Assembly (NCBI GenBank): GCA_964036315.1
Contig: OZ038482.1
Span: 12,181,989-12,245,988 of the forward strand
Reading direction: 5' to 3'
DNA length: 64,000 nt
From: Acanthosepion esculentum
Taxonomy: Eukaryota > Mollusca > Cephalopoda > Sepiida > Sepiidae
Below the pieces are notes generated by a model. It was not told the origin of the DNA. It searched no databases and was given only the letters and a program-made list of their open reading frames with translations. Numbering within the stretch: the stretch's first letter is position 1; each line of letters starts with the position of its first letter. Positions 1 through 13,982 of this stretch are shown here, one piece after another. Made by a program: the position numbers and the translations under genes.

Positions 1-114
1 GCAATTTTTCTATTATAAAACAAGAGCTGATTTTCTCTGCAATTTTTCTATTATAAAACAAGAGCTGATTTTCTCTGCAATTTTTCTATTATAAAACAAG
101 AGCTGATTTCCTGT
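1..114. repeat. 38-bp tandem repeat, three copies, cut by the window edge
   Basis: The unit beginning gcaatttttctattataaaa recurs at 1, 39 and 77 with a 38-bp period; the first two copies are identical and the third diverges at its end (tttcctgtg instead of ttttctctg). The array probably continues below position 1. Confidence 0.95.
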
Positions 115-788
115 GACTGCACACATATGTGTAAGTTGTCTATATCTGCCTCGTGCATGACAGGCTGCCATTTAATGCATACTCAAGCACACACACAATT
201 TGACTGAGTTTGAAATAAGACATTATAATAATACATTTCCCTCACACTCAGTCTGAACAACCCATACTCATAGCTGAGCAATAAAATCCTAACATTTTTG
301 GAAAAGCACAAGATTTTATTGAATTTTTCATAAATTATTCAATAACAAATAGAATTATTTAAATTATTTAAAATTTTTTTAGGTCTGTGATTGAATTTAA
401 TTATACAAATACACACAATTTGAATGAAATTTAAATGCACATCTGTGTCATGAGGGTTAATTTCCCTTCTGTCTTGCAACAACCCCAGTGTAACAGGAAA
501 AGAAATTAAGCCAAAATGTCTGGCCCTTTGAAGTCTTTTTAGTGCTCCTTTTGTATTTAAACTGAATATATTTTCTGATAAACATTTTAAATGCACAAAA
601 AAAATTTAAAATTGATCCTCATTCTGTCAAGTGAAACAAGGAGTAGCAAACTAGTGACTCTTAAAACTAGAAAAAGGATTTTATGCTGTTGAGAACAGAA
701 TTGTTCTTAAATTGCTTGTATAAATCAAGTCTTCCTGTTGGCAGTAACATTTATATTCAAACCTGATTTGTTTGCTTATGGCTCTTAA

Positions 789-978
789 CTCTTTGAGCCC
801 TGCATTCCTGAACAATTTTAACCCTTCTGCCCGAGCTTCTGGGTCAAAATTCGCAAATAATTGGTATGTAATGTTTCAAAGTAGATATAAAAATAGTTAC
901 AAGTGTTTAGCTACCGTTCAACCAGCATTACATCATTTTCCTCTACAACCAGTAAAGCAGTGGTCAGGGCTCAAAGGG
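789..978. mobile_element. piggyBac-like MITE with TTAA target duplication, copy 1
   Basis: A TTAA flanks each side (785-788 and 979-982). The ends are inverted repeats: CTCTTTGAGCCCTG at the left and, read inward on the minus strand, CCCTTTGAGCCCTG at the right. TTAA duplication and a CCCTTT-type end are typical of piggyBac elements. At 190 bp with no coding capacity it is non-autonomous. A related copy starts at 15199. Confidence 0.8.
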
Positions 979-1225
979 TTAATGTGATTTTTTAGTCCAG
1001 CTTGTGATGAGCAACACCACATTCTTCCCAAACACATTGAGTCAATAAAATCTCCCTTTCTCTCTAGATACACATTTTGCTTTTGTTTGGTTGGTACATT
1101 TTTTTATGGAGAACAGTTCCCCCATATTCACCACTTTCCATGTTTTTATGCATTGAGTCCCTATGATCCCTTGCGTGCATGTACATGCAATAGATTTATA
1201 GCTTTATGGATGAAATATGGCAAAT

Positions 1226-1276
1226 TATAGATGTATATTTAGGGACTTTTACAAAATCCCTAAATATACATCTATA
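1226..1276. repeat. Perfect 20-bp inverted repeat with 11-nt loop
   Basis: Arm 1226-1245 (tatagatgtatatttaggga) is the exact reverse complement of 1257-1276. The stem is too short and AT-rich for a standard microRNA precursor. It could be a terminator-like or cruciform sequence or a foldback remnant. Confidence 0.9.
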
Positions 1277-1666
1277 AAATACATTACAGGTTATATACTT
1301 TTCACGTATTTTCATTTTCCAGGTTTTATCTGGTAGAGCAACCTTTGACCTCTGATTATGAGACACACATCATGTCTCTAATATTTTTTCAGAAAGGAGG
1401 AGACCTGATAACGAAATCTGTCAATTGCTTTAGGTTGAACTAAATTAAAATAATATTATGAAAGTACATCAGTTGCAACTATTGACTCTTATCTCCCGAT
1501 GTTCATTTGGAAATAATTATTTGATATCTGATAGAATAAAGGCAGAAGAGTTGTTCAATGTTTCAATTAACACAGAGAATTATCTGGCACTCTTATAGAT
1601 TTCTTTTCCCATTTAATGAGTCTCAGTTTTTGATGCAGTTCCTCAAATAATTACAGAATTATTTAC

Positions 1667-1759
1667 CTCTTCACTAACTTTATCTTGTGAATGGAAAATC
1701 AACTCATTACAATGCTTCATCAAATCATTCAGTCGACATTTCAGTATTCTCATTTGTTC
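1667..1759 (-). CDS. STAG: STAG exon w16 (93 nt, 31 codons), last exon in the window
   Basis: Acceptor attcttttcag, donor GAAGAG|gtaaat. Encodes [20 protein letters not shown] then [11 protein letters not shown], aligning with human KED.LRLKKQMRVFCQICQH...N....VKEQAF. The motif QMR plus phase and order support it. The following exon (human QAF..LCD.LMIFS) was not found between 1 and 1666, so it should lie beyond the window. Confidence 0.82.
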
Positions 1760-4700
1760 CTGAAAAGAATGAAAAACCCAATATTAGAAAAAGAAGGCAA
1801 TGATGGCTTCTTGAATAGAAAGCACAAGATGAAAAGAAAAGTACAATTGAAAGAAGTTAAAAAAAACAAAACAATATCATCTCTCTATAAGAGTGAAGTC
1901 ATGTAAACTAGCAGCTTTTGATATTCAAAACTCTGAACCCTGAAACTATGTAGTAGAGTCAATCTGAGAAGTGAAATATTTTTTATTTACTTTTATGACA
2001 ATCTCAACTTTATTTTAAAAATAACTGTTTTATGCATTGCAAATAATGTTGATAAAAAATAAGGATGTTTAAGTCGAGATAGATAGATATATATATATAT
2101 AAAAGAAAAAAGAGAGAAAGAGAATAAAGAGAGAGAAAGAGAATAAAGAGAGAGAAAGAGAATAAAGAGAGAGAAAGAGAATAAAGAGAGAGAAAGAGAA
2201 TAAAGAGAGAGAAAGAGAATAAAGAGAGAGAAAGAGAATAAAGAGAGAGAAAGAGAATAAAGAGAGAGAAAGAGAATAAAGAGAGAGAAAGAGAATAAAG
2301 AGAGAGAAAGAGAATAAAGAGAGAGAAAGAGAATAAAGAGAGAGAAAGAGAATAAAGAGAGAGAAAGAGAATAAAGAGAGAGAGAGAGAGAATAGAGAGA
2401 GAGAGAAAAAAGAGAGAGAGAGAAAAAAGAGAGAGAGAAAAAAGAGAGAGAGAGAAAAAAGAGAGAGAGAGAAAAAAGAGAGAGAGAGAAAAGAGAGAGA
2501 GAGAGAGAGAGAAAAGAGAGAGAGAGAGAGAAAAAAAAAGAAAAAGAAAAAAGAAGCATTTATTTTACAAAAAAAAATTTTTTTTTAACAATCTCCTTAC
2601 TCAATTCAGCACTTCTGGAGATTAACACTTCTACAGTAGAACATTTCTGTCTGTGGTAGACAGGTTCCAAGGCATGGATACGCACACGTGCACAGTGATG
2701 CTGATAGCTTTTTAATTTAGTGAGTCCTGGGATCCTTGGATTTGATTTGAATGGGTCTCCAGGTAATTCTATCGGTCCAAACTATAGTTTCTTAATAAAT
2801 TGTAGCGTTAAACTGCAGGGATCAAGAATAAGTTTTTTACCCCCCCTCCATTTTTAATCATTCTGAATCACTTAAATTGACAGAACAAATTTTTTTCTTT
2901 TTGTTTTTGTAAAGTAAATTAATAAATTGGCTGTGTTGACTTTTATAAAAAACAAATTAGATTAGGTGAACTTTCCTCTAAAAATCTAAGTAATCTCCCT
3001 TGAATCAGTTTAGAAATGTCGGGCTCAAATTAATCAGTAATGATCCCAACTTTCTGTAGGATACAAAATTTAAAGAAAATTTTTTTGTACTAACATAAAT
3101 AACACTAAAATAAATTATGAAATAAAATAGGTGAGTATATGTAAACAAAATATTGCACAAATTAAAAAACAAAAAAAATGGGACTGTAGCACCAAAATAA
3201 ATGAATACTAAGCTGCTGGTTAAAAGTACTGATTTTAGTACAAGAAAACATTCTCATCACCTTGACAGTCTACAAGATCTTTCAGTCTGAAAATAATCAA
3301 TTAAATCAAATTTGATTTTAATTGATGAGAATATTAACTAAGTCAATCACTATGAAACATTCAGCACAACAATGAAAATATCAAATGATGCAGGTATGTT
3401 TGTAGTGTATGTATTCTGAGCAGAAAGCGCAGTGTGATGCTCGCCGACAGTCCAGCTATTACTTCTTCTTTGGTCGCCTCAACGAAATGGATTGTGTGGC
3501 TCCCTTTCTCAGCCGTTACACCGGGCAGTTGTGAAACAGACACCAGCTCAGCCGCGCATACTTCGACTTCCTCTTTGTCTGTCTGTCAATCTGCACGTCT
3601 AGATCTATTACACGCAGTCCACCAAATGACTTTGGTTCTGTTGTGCTGCTGGCACCCCGCTTTTTATGCTATTCCAATACGGCCAAAATTTGCATGTGTG
3701 CAAATATCGTCTCGTTTTGGAGAGATATGTGCGCATAAATTGTGTATTCAATAGCGGCCATATTTCTTTTCGTCATCACTTTGCAGGCAAGACATATTTG
3801 TGCTCGCTTCGAATTCTGAGGTAAGTCATGTCTTTCGTCACAATAAGATTGTAACCAGGGCCATGACATCCATCATGAGAGCAGTGATGCTGATAAACTT
3901 TTCTGTTGCAATTTTTTTTTTTTTTTTTAGGCCATTTAATTTTGGGTCTTTGCTGAAATCCTGGGACACTTCAGTAAAGTATGTCAGCAGGCTCTCAATT
4001 GTCCTATGCACAGCCTGGAGAGCCATCGGATGGAATGCAGCTCTTTGTAAGTGAGCATTCGGGCTTCCAGCACTTTCTGTATGTGTCTTATTTTGGCTGC
4101 TCGTTGGGGCCTAGCACAGAAGTAATAAAACAGATCAGTCAGTATGTGCTGATGCCCTTTGAGATCTGCTATCGACTCTGCTGCTTGAGATGTGCACAAG
4201 GCCAGGGATTGGGCAACATAGTGCACATTCACCACGTGGGGGTTGGAGCCAAGCAGCTTACATGTGCAGCCTTTGTTTCTCCCAGTCATTATGGCAGCTC
4301 CATCCGATACCATGCTCATCATTTTTGTCAACGGGATTTCCAGTTTTAATATGACTTCCTGGATGGATTTTGCAATTCCTACACCTGTTGTATCCACACA
4401 CTTTATTTGCAACAAAATGAGTGCTTGGTTGAAAGGTCACAGGGTCAATAATTTGGACATATACAACAAAGCATTTGTGGTTGGTTATGTCTGTAGATTC
4501 ACCTACGAGCACAGTAACAAATGGGGATTTAGTCAGTTTTGTTTTTAGAGCTGCCTGTACAGTGTCTGCCATACTAGGTAGCAATTCCTCACCTGCATAC
4601 CGTGATCTGCATGCTACTGCCTTTTGCTGTAGCGGTACAAGATCTGGGACTCCAATCTGTCAGAAAGTTGTGTCCAGACTCAAACTTTGACAGGGGTACT

Positions 4701-7150
4701 CCCTCCTGGGCCATCCAATGAGTGGTTTTTAACAGCACCAGTGCTGTTTATATTGTTGACTGCCTAACTTAGTTCTAAGTCTTTTTGTAGAACAGGAATA
4801 TTAAGTCAGGACAGATGCTCTTCGCATAAAACATGGCGAGTGAGGGTGGAATGTTGAAAGTTGGTATATTTATTTGATTTGTGCAGAGATGTCCTGGTTT
4901 GGTCATGTATAGTACTTATTTCACAGTACATGAATTTTTCTTCGGAAAAGCGATGCCATTTGTATCTTGTGAGCCACTGTTTGAGAAAACGAAATGAGGC
5001 TGATATTGGAGTTTTGGGATCGTTTTTGTTATTTCACCCAGGCACCTCCCAAATAATGTAAATTTACTTATATTAACTCACCCCAATAAATTATAATGAT
5101 AAACGCCGTTTTTAAAAATGACCAAAGACGGTTCAACCTATGTATAATCAATGTATGAAACTGCCCCCTCCCCCCATTAAATCTGATAGTTTTAAAATAT
5201 TTATTTTTTAATCAGATAATTTATTGCTTAATCGATAATATTCTGAAGAATTTTTTTTTTTATTTACAAAACTAAGAGTCCTATCATTTTGCAAAAATTA
5301 AATTTAAACATTTTTATAAAGTATACTAATTTTATATTAAAAATTGTTTTTAAAAATTACTTTGAAACCTTTTTAAGCATAAAGCAATAATTTATTAATT
5401 TAAAGTTTTAATACAAAACTACTTCATAAAAATGTTTAAATTTAATTAAAAAATAATTTGAATTTATTCAGTATGAAGCCCAATTTTAACCTTTTCTAGA
5501 ATAAATAAAGTTAAAAGTAAAATAAAACTACAAATATTATAGGCCACTATAGATTATTTGTGACTTTTTTTCTGATTCTTTTCCTGTAACTTTATTATTA
5601 CTGGCTACCAGGCATTTTATTTTGGGGTAAATTAACAGAAAAGATCAGTTTTATTTATTATTTAATGTTTCTTCTAGGTGCTAAAAAAACAACATAAGGC
5701 TAGTGTAAATATGATTATTTGAAGGAATTGTTGGTACTCATGGCTTTAACCCATCCCTAATAATGGTATTGGTAAGGTTCATTTACGATGGCCCCAAATT
5801 ATTTTGAAGAAAATGAATTTATTTAAGTTGGGAATTAGTTCAAAGCATTTTTCTTTTTCTTTCTCTTAAACAACTCATAAATTTTGATTATGAAGTGAGG
5901 AAGGGTACAGGGAAAGCTTTCTTCGATGAAACAATTAAAGCCATCTAACACCAGCTGGTGTAATTCATTTCATCTCACCGACATTCTCTCAAATTTAAAT
6001 TGTTCAGTTTCCAAGAAAGCAGACAACAGTTAGCTTGAAATGGTGGAGGAAAAAAAAAACAAAACAAAAGGAGGTAAATTCTCTTATATTTTGGTGGGAA
6101 TTTCCAGTTCAAAATAAAACAAAGCTACTTTCTGCCACTTAGCTGAGAACCCACATATATTGCTTTTTTATTATGGAAAAATTGAGGGGCGTCGCTGGGA
6201 CGCATGGATACAATTTTATTACAATCTTTTATATTTTTTATGCATCAGGGACGCAGGATGTATACCTATTAGCACGCGTATATATCTCCCCAGGTAAAAT
6301 GAGAACAAATGGAGTATAATTCTACTGTACGTAACATTTAATTTAAAGGAGGCTTCAATACAGAGTAGAGCTAAATATTATTTACTTTAGGATATTTAAA
6401 GAAAAACATGTTAAAAAATTGCTACACAATTACAATCAGGTTTCAACACCATAAATGTGTCTCCTTGGGTGATGTTAAACTACGAGCAAATGAAAATGCT
6501 TTTTCACTTACCAGTAGTTTTTGTTTTAATATTATATATATATATATTTATTTTACCCTGTTGTAGGGGTGTATGAGAAAATCCATGGATAATTGCAAAA
6601 CATTATGTTCCAAATTTTTCACCAGAAAATTTTAAAGGATAAGCATTGAGTTTTCTCCCTTTCAAAATTTGAGTTATCAAACTTTGAAAACATTTAAATT
6701 GATTATATTTTCAAAATTTTAAACTTATAATATATTTGTTTAGAGGAAAGAGGAAAATGTGAATGTTAATCGAGACAAATGACTTACTTTGTCCGGATTG
6801 TTCTCATCTAATTTCTGTAGCCACCACATGATGCCCATTGAACATGTTGAAATAGCTTTGCAAATAACCTGCACAAGAAAGAATACATAAAGAAAATTTG
6901 TCAAATAGGAATAGAAAAATCTAATTGATATAAAAAAACTGATTAAAAAAAATAATACACAAAACATTTAATGATTGGAGTTAATTTGGTTGAATGAATT
7001 TTATCTTTGAAATTTTATCATTTTCATTTCCAACATTATGGGTCAGTTTTATTATGCATCAATTTCAAAGCCTGTTAATCATTTTACCTTTACAATTTTT
7101 TCCTATTCATTGTGTACTAAACAAGATACTAAATTTGTAAAGGCACATCA

Positions 7151-7184
<34 letters not shown>

Positions 7185-8506
7185 ATTTCACTTAAAAAAC
7201 TACAAAAAAGTCTCAAATTCTAGTAACTGAATCTTAACCAGTTAAATCTAAAAAAATAATGTTAATTATCTATTTAAAATTATTTAGTTTTTTCAAATTT
7301 ATATTCATATATGTTGTACACTTGTCATACACCTGTAGGCTCTTTTGTGACAATGATTTTGATAAATTTGTCAGTACAAGCTGGGGCATAAAGTCAATTC
7401 ATAAGTGTATGATTAAATCTCTTGTCTCCCATAGGACTGGGGCCTCTACCCAGGTGTCTTACCCTGACAACTGATCTTCTCCACCTATGTTGTGTTTAAG
7501 CTTTTGATCTGAGGATAACTTAGGCAAGGCTGATTTATAAGTCAAACAAGGAATTTAGCTCTTGGGTCTAAAGAAAAAGTTCTTTACCTAATTGATAAAA
7601 TTATTTTCAGGCTTTCTCTTGCAAGGGGTGGCGAAGAGAGGTCGTAATGTCAACTTTTTTGTTACATTTCACTGCCTGCTTGTGTACCTCGTCTCTCCCT
7701 GACTACCATGAACGGGTCTATCTGTGTTGACTGCCTGACTAGTTGGTGGGACTCATATATACAAGGAATATATTCCTTTAACTGTTACAACTCTGCATGT
7801 GTACATGTCTGCCTGTAATACTTTCTCAGTATTCTCCAGGTGGGCATGGTTGCTGAGTGACAGAACTTTGTTTCAAAGGGAAAGTACATTTCTAAAAATA
7901 ACCTATTATGACGGAAATGATGTCATTAAGCTTGTGATATAAACTGGAAATGACTAGATATCAGCCATTTTGTTCTAAATGAAAAAGTTATTTTATTTGC
8001 AAATTTTAATAAAGTGTTTTAAAAACATTAGTTTTTCAATCACAAAGGCAACCTCCAGGGCAAGGCATGGATCTATCACATCGATAGAGGAATTTTTTTA
8101 TGGACAGTGAGAGCAGTGAAGAAGAATTTCATAGATTTACCCATGCAGATATTGGTTATGTGTGTGACAGTGAAACTGAACGTGATTCTGACCAAAAAGG
8201 AAGAATTTTCGAACCATCACAAGCATACGATTACCTGTGGCTACCAGAGTTTTTCTATACTCCTAGTCCTACAAATATTGATCAAGAAGCTAGTGAGGTA
8301 GATATTTTTTGCCTTTATCTGACAAAGTGGTAGTGGAAACTAACTGGAATGCAAAAAATGTGAAAACAAAATTAGGTGACACAGCAAAGACCAACTAGCA
8401 AATCAGAGCTTAGACAAAACATTTGCTTTGAAGAAATGAAAGCATTTTCGGCCTTACTTTTGTTGATAGGTTTGATAAAGTGACCTTTTACAGTTAAAAT
8501 GTCAAG

Positions 8507-8564
<58 letters not shown>

Positions 8565-11500
8565 GTACAGTAACAGGGATAGGTTTTGATAACCTAACCC
8601 TACCATCACACACAGGGAGGGTTGAATGAATTTACCTCAACTAGTATACAATAAAAACAACAAAAAAGGATATGAATGATATAATTCAATACTTAGATGC
8701 AGTGATCAATTTTGATTTCTCCTGTAATTTATTGATGCCTCTTGCATTTACTCCTCCCTAGCGATTGTGATGATGGCCAAACCATGAATCCCCCACAGGA
8801 GTTAATTTAAATGCCACCCGATAGGGCAGTTTTTAAGCTAGCTCCTGTGGAATAAAACGTGCACTGCAATTTTGGATAAAAAAGGAAAATAAGAGTTACT
8901 CCCCTTGAACTATGAAAGCAATGATAATGGCTAGTATAATATATGAATATATATTTTTAACTTCGCATAATCTGGCAACCCCGAATCTGAGCTCAACGAA
9001 AATCGTTTCTAGGGCTTTTGAATGAGCTATGAATCATTGAAATCAGACCAGTGGGAGCGGAGGAGTTGCTTACACACACACACTGTACTTTATAAGATAT
9101 AGTATATATTAAAATTGAAACAGCTAAATATCTTCTTTGCATCATAGTAGTTATTGGTTCGGATTTTGTGATGTCATTTGTGGCTGCATGCCATTGGAAA
9201 TGGCTTAGGGTGCCATGTGTGCTGTAGGCTGCCGACTCCTGTCCAAGAGGATAAAGGATTGTGAGTTCAAACTGAGGAGAAATGTCAATTTTTCAGGATC
9301 AATATAAAATAACTGGGACAAATAATTGATGCAAATGGGCGTAGACCAGACCTACTAAGGATGAGTGCTATTAAATGATACCTGCCATGACTATTTTACA
9401 ATCATTTCTAGGGCTCACAAACTATCACAATCTTTATGTGCCAAACATGCATAAATTGAGAGCGCCTTTAAATAAATTATTGAAATAATGTGCGGTGTGG
9501 AATTGGTTCGATGAATATCAAAAATATTTTGAAGATATAAAAAACATGTTAACATCTGAATTATCGTTAATGCATTTCAATCCTAATTTAGAAATAATAG
9601 CAGCATCAGATGCTAGTGAATATGGCATTGGAGCAGTTGCTATAAATTCAAGACCGGTAAAATAAAAGCAGTTTCCCATGTAGTTGAACATATAATTCTG
9701 TCATACCACCCGATATCAAATGATCAGGCTGAATGTTTTGTTGATACATTCAAAAGCATGTTAAAGAAAAAAATCAAATGGGGAGGGGGCAGAGGAAGCA
9801 ATGCGCCAACAGTTTATTTATATTAACATACCTACATATCTACACACACATGGTGGTGGCTGTCGACTCGAGTATAACCATCACTGACAGGATGTACAGC
9901 CCTTCACTTAACCGCCCCACCCCACAACACTGCATTCATCGGTTGTGTGAATGACAGTGGCTCATAAAGCCAGCCATTGATCTGTATTTCTTGGAAACTT
10001 CTTGAAGGAAACTTTGATCATCATCACTTCCAATGCGCCCTTTCATATGGCTTGTCAGGCCCGAGCTGGACTTGCACGCCTTAGTGCAGGTCAGGCATTC
10101 AAAGTATGCCATTACGAAATCATCATATACAAGACTGTTGGCATTGGTGTGATTGCTGGTGGCTGAGCAGACTCGCCCTGGACAGACATCTGATTGCACT
10201 GGGCACATGGCCAGGTTGGCACCTCATGGCAATTCAGGGATCCCTTCCAAACCCCTCTCTTTAGTTCTGCATATTTTTGTGATTCCTCATGGAAGATCTT
10301 GACACTATCAGCAATACCAGCTCTCCAAGAAACCCGGTCTTCATCTAGAGTCTCCCAGCTATCCAGACCAATATTGCACTTGTACAGTGACTCTTTAAGG
10401 CAATCTTTGCAACAAAATTTGAGCTTGTGCTGTTGTCTTTTCCCCCCCATTTCCAATTCTCCATACATTATTTGGTTTGAAGTTCTGTCGTCCACTATAC
10501 GGACAACATGGCCTGTCCATTGCAATCTCTATTTGTGTATAATTGCTTCCACAGAGAGTGAATTGGCCATTTGTAGAACAACACTATCAGGGATGTGAGA
10601 TATCCAGTGGATTTCAAGCACAGACCGAAAGCAGCGTTGAAAATGTTCCAGCATCTTTAGATGTCTGCGAAAGACTACCCATGTCTCACATGAATATAGC
10701 AAAGATATACATTCATACACACGCATGGCAACGCAATAATTTATAGACCGACTCCTAACCCTAATACTGTATTGAGGATGTCACCAGTAGAACTAATGTT
10801 TGACAGGAAAATCAAATTGGTGTTTGACAAATTACTACCAAAATGTTGGCACAATAAGGAATTAACAGTAACATTTTTCAAAGCTGGAGATAAAATATTC
10901 TTCAGAATTTACTAGGCAGGAAAAGAAAGTTGGGAAGATGTTGAAATAGTAAATCGCATTGGCAGAATGATGTTATTAGTACAAAGTTAAAACTGGTGAC
11001 ATAAAAGGCATTTAGACCAATTAAGACTAAGATATGCTAATGAAATAAAACCCCAATTAATTAATTTATTGATGGAAGTGCTGAACAATGCTTTTGACTT
11101 CCCAACACCAATTATGAATACTCAAATGTGCTGTGTTAGAAAAAGAAATCCTCAGAAAATGTTGGAATTGAACCGCAAAAGAAAATATATATTCAAAAGA
11201 GAATGCACTATTCACATTATTCGGACTATTGTCCTCATCTTTGTTGCTATATTTATCACAACGTTTCGGTTGTTGCACGCTCCGGCCTTCTTCAGGTGGT
11301 TGGAATGTCAAACTGAACCCTTTATTTCGCTCACTGGGGTAGACTGCTCTAGTTCCATGTGCCATGTCTAATGGATGTCAGTTATTAGTTATCTCCTGTT
11401 AATTCCTCTCTCCAAATAAATAAATATGGCAACAAAGACGAGGACAATAGTCTGAATAATGTAAATAGTGTACATAATACGCCATCTCAGAAATATAGAC

Positions 11501-13946
11501 AGATACAAAAGAGAAAGCATATCTTAAAAAGGGAGGTGCTGTGTAGAAAAACTGACTAACCTTCCCCAAACTTATTATTGAAACATGAACTCGTCCATCC
11601 ACTATGAGTAGAATGTCTGCTGAACAAAAAGTGGGTTGCAAAGGCATAGCACTTTTTAGTTGTACAGAACTACTGTATTCTCAATCCATGTTCTCGTGTG
11701 ATTAAACCCTTCTTCACTCAACCTTTTGTTCCAGTATTGTTCTTAGTCTTCCTTCCTAACCTGCAACTATGAGCATTACATGAACTTTATAACAAAAAGT
11801 AATAAAGAATAGTTTAGGTGAACCACTCATAGTGTTCTAAAATGAAAAATTTGCCTAACTTTATAGTTAACCAATATATTTACACAGAGGAATCTATTTT
11901 ATAATCAAGTACAGTATTATTAGTGTCGTTTTTTTATCGTATTGTTTGTTATTCCTTAGCAAAGAAAAATAATTCTTACTTCTTCTGGGATGGCACTGTT
12001 GTCATTTGCTGTTTTCACAATATGAAACACATCATCCCATAATTCCCAGGTACTTAAATCATGACAGCTGGAAATCAGAAACAAAAGATAAGGTTATCAA
12101 TAATTAAGAAACAAGGATAAAAAAAATTAATGACGCAAATAAAAATTTTAATATTCAAAATAAAAAAGATGATTTTGATCGATAAGTTTTCTTTGCAATG
12201 TTATGTAAATATATTCATTTTCCTACCTTTAGAGTAGAAAAAATTGGTTAATTATTTTTTTTTTTTTTTTTTTTTTAGAAAATCTTGCTTGTGATCTTAA
12301 GAATAAATTTTCACCAGAAGGTTTATCTAGAATATAATGTTGAAATTATTTAATAAAGAAGAGTTAGTAACAGTGGGGGGAAAAAAGAAAAGAAAAAAAG
12401 GAATGAGTGCATGAACAGAAGCTACACATGTTACAATAAGAATAAAATGAACAAATGGAGTAAACTACCAATAAAATGCAAATATTCGTTTTAAACTTGC
12501 GAGTAGAGCAAATGTTTCATCTTCATCAGGTTGTTCTCCCTAAAAAAAAGAAAAAAAAAAAAAAGAATATCACATGAGATTCTCATAATGAATTGAAACA
12601 TATCAACTTACATCTCATCAAAATTGATTTGTTTTTTTACAGGTTATCAACCATTTTTAGGTTATTTAAAATCGAAAGATATTGGGTTGTCTGGAAAGTT
12701 TGTGCTGATTTTTACTTGTTCATGTACCAACAAATTAGAACATGCCAAGTTTATTGACAAATATAAATGCTTACATTTCTGATTAGGGTAAACTTCAAAC
12801 TATATCTTGAGAAAGAAAGCATAAAATTACTTAATTCATGTCAATTTTGCATTCCTACGAAAAAGGAAGAATTCATTGAATTCAGGTTGGGATCAAAATG
12901 TAGTATCTGTTCTAATCTCTAATGGTAATGATAATAGTAGCTGTTTCCTTATAAGGAAACATTCAGAATTCATTGACTGAGTTACACTTTTCTTCATTCC
13001 CTAGGCATCAGGTTGGGTTAAAATATAGTATCCATTCTCCTAATCTCTAATGGCAATAATAATAATAATAATAATAATAAAGAGCTGTTTCCTTATAAGG
13101 AAATATTCAGAATTCATTGACTGAGCAGCAGTGCTGCTCAAGTTACACTTTTCTTCCTTCCCTGGACATTGGGTTGGGGTCAAAATGTAGTATCTGTTCT
13201 CCTAATCTTTAATGATAATATTAACCTTTTCCTTATAAGGAAGCAATTGGCATTAATATATCAAGCAGCTAATGTCAGTTGAAATTTATACAATCTTTCT
13301 ATTAAAACAGTTTTTCAGCAAAATAGTCTTCTCAAAGCCACCATTCTTTTCAGGGCTAATGGAGGCTTCCATCCTGATCTTTTGCTTAAAGCAATGTGGA
13401 CTATCAACATCTTGATTGTCATTATTTTCAAGTTACACGTGCTATCCATTTTAGTTGTTGCTGTTGTTGGTAATCCTCAAGTGATGTGGTTTCTGTTATT
13501 TGCTGCAGTTCTTTGTGATACTGTAGGTTCAAAGAAGGATGATCTTTGCCAAGACAAATTTCATTAACTTGATGCCATTTTTAATCATCTGAAAAAATGT
13601 CTGTATACAGCTGACAGTTTAGACATTTCTGAATGTGTTTGGCACCATGCATGACATCCATATATAAATTTCAATCTGACAAGGCTATTTAAGAATATGA
13701 CTTGAGTTTTTAGGTTAACATTTTGGTTTTATTGCAACTGTTGGGCAAAACCAAGTGCACCATATTCCATGTTCAATTTCCTCATTGGAAACAAAAATAG
13801 TAAATTATTACATTTGAAGATTGTGCCTTTGAGAAAGAAAAATTGTTTGACAGGAGATTCAAGCCTTTATCATTATAATCTTTTTTTAATGGAGCAAACT
13901 AAAAGCAAACAGAAATTGGCTTTAGGACAAGTATTTTCCATCAATA

Positions 13947-13982
<36 letters not shown>

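Larger units (their letters stand above)
1..1666. other. STAG intron sequence below exon w16
   Basis: Besides the 38-bp array, the piggyBac-like MITE and the hairpin, this stretch is AT-rich with no convincing coding sequence on either strand. I looked here for the next STAG exon and did not find it. Confidence 0.7.
1760..6787 (-). other. STAG intron between w15 and w16 (5.0 kb)
   Basis: Holds the purine minisatellite, the hAT-like relic at 3.8-4.7 kb and otherwise AT-rich DNA with short homopolymers. From 4700 to 6787 I see nothing recognisable. Confidence 0.8.
6869..11979 (-). other. STAG intron between w14 and w15 (5.1 kb)
   Basis: Holds a T-run at about 7150, the piggyBac-like fragment, a (TA)n tract, the nested gypsy/LINE/foldback cluster and AT-rich filler. 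The sequence from 6970 to 8090 shows nothing recognisable. Confidence 0.8.

Noticed and set aside
339..596. 85-codon minus-strand open frame as a STAG exon
   Set aside because: No resemblance to the expected next STAG segment and no matching phase or splice sites.
1226..1276. Perfect hairpin as a microRNA precursor
   Set aside because: Stem of only 20 bp with an 11-nt loop and no lower stem; too short for animal Drosha/Dicer processing.
1993..2558. Alternative STAG 3' exon within the minisatellite region
   Set aside because: No conserved residues and the frame is repeat-derived.
1993..2559. Long minus-strand open frame rich in Leu, Ser and Phe
   Set aside because: It is the translation of the purine minisatellite; no real protein composition and no splice or start context.
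3361..3543. Minus-strand open frame below the hAT relic
   Set aside because: Could be the transposase C-terminus, but I see no hAT C-terminal motif, so I left it out of the relic.
11066..11365. Minus-strand open frame of 99 codons
   Set aside because: It falls within the foldback/SINE-like repeat, and the same frame is only partly open in the copy at 52087-52299.
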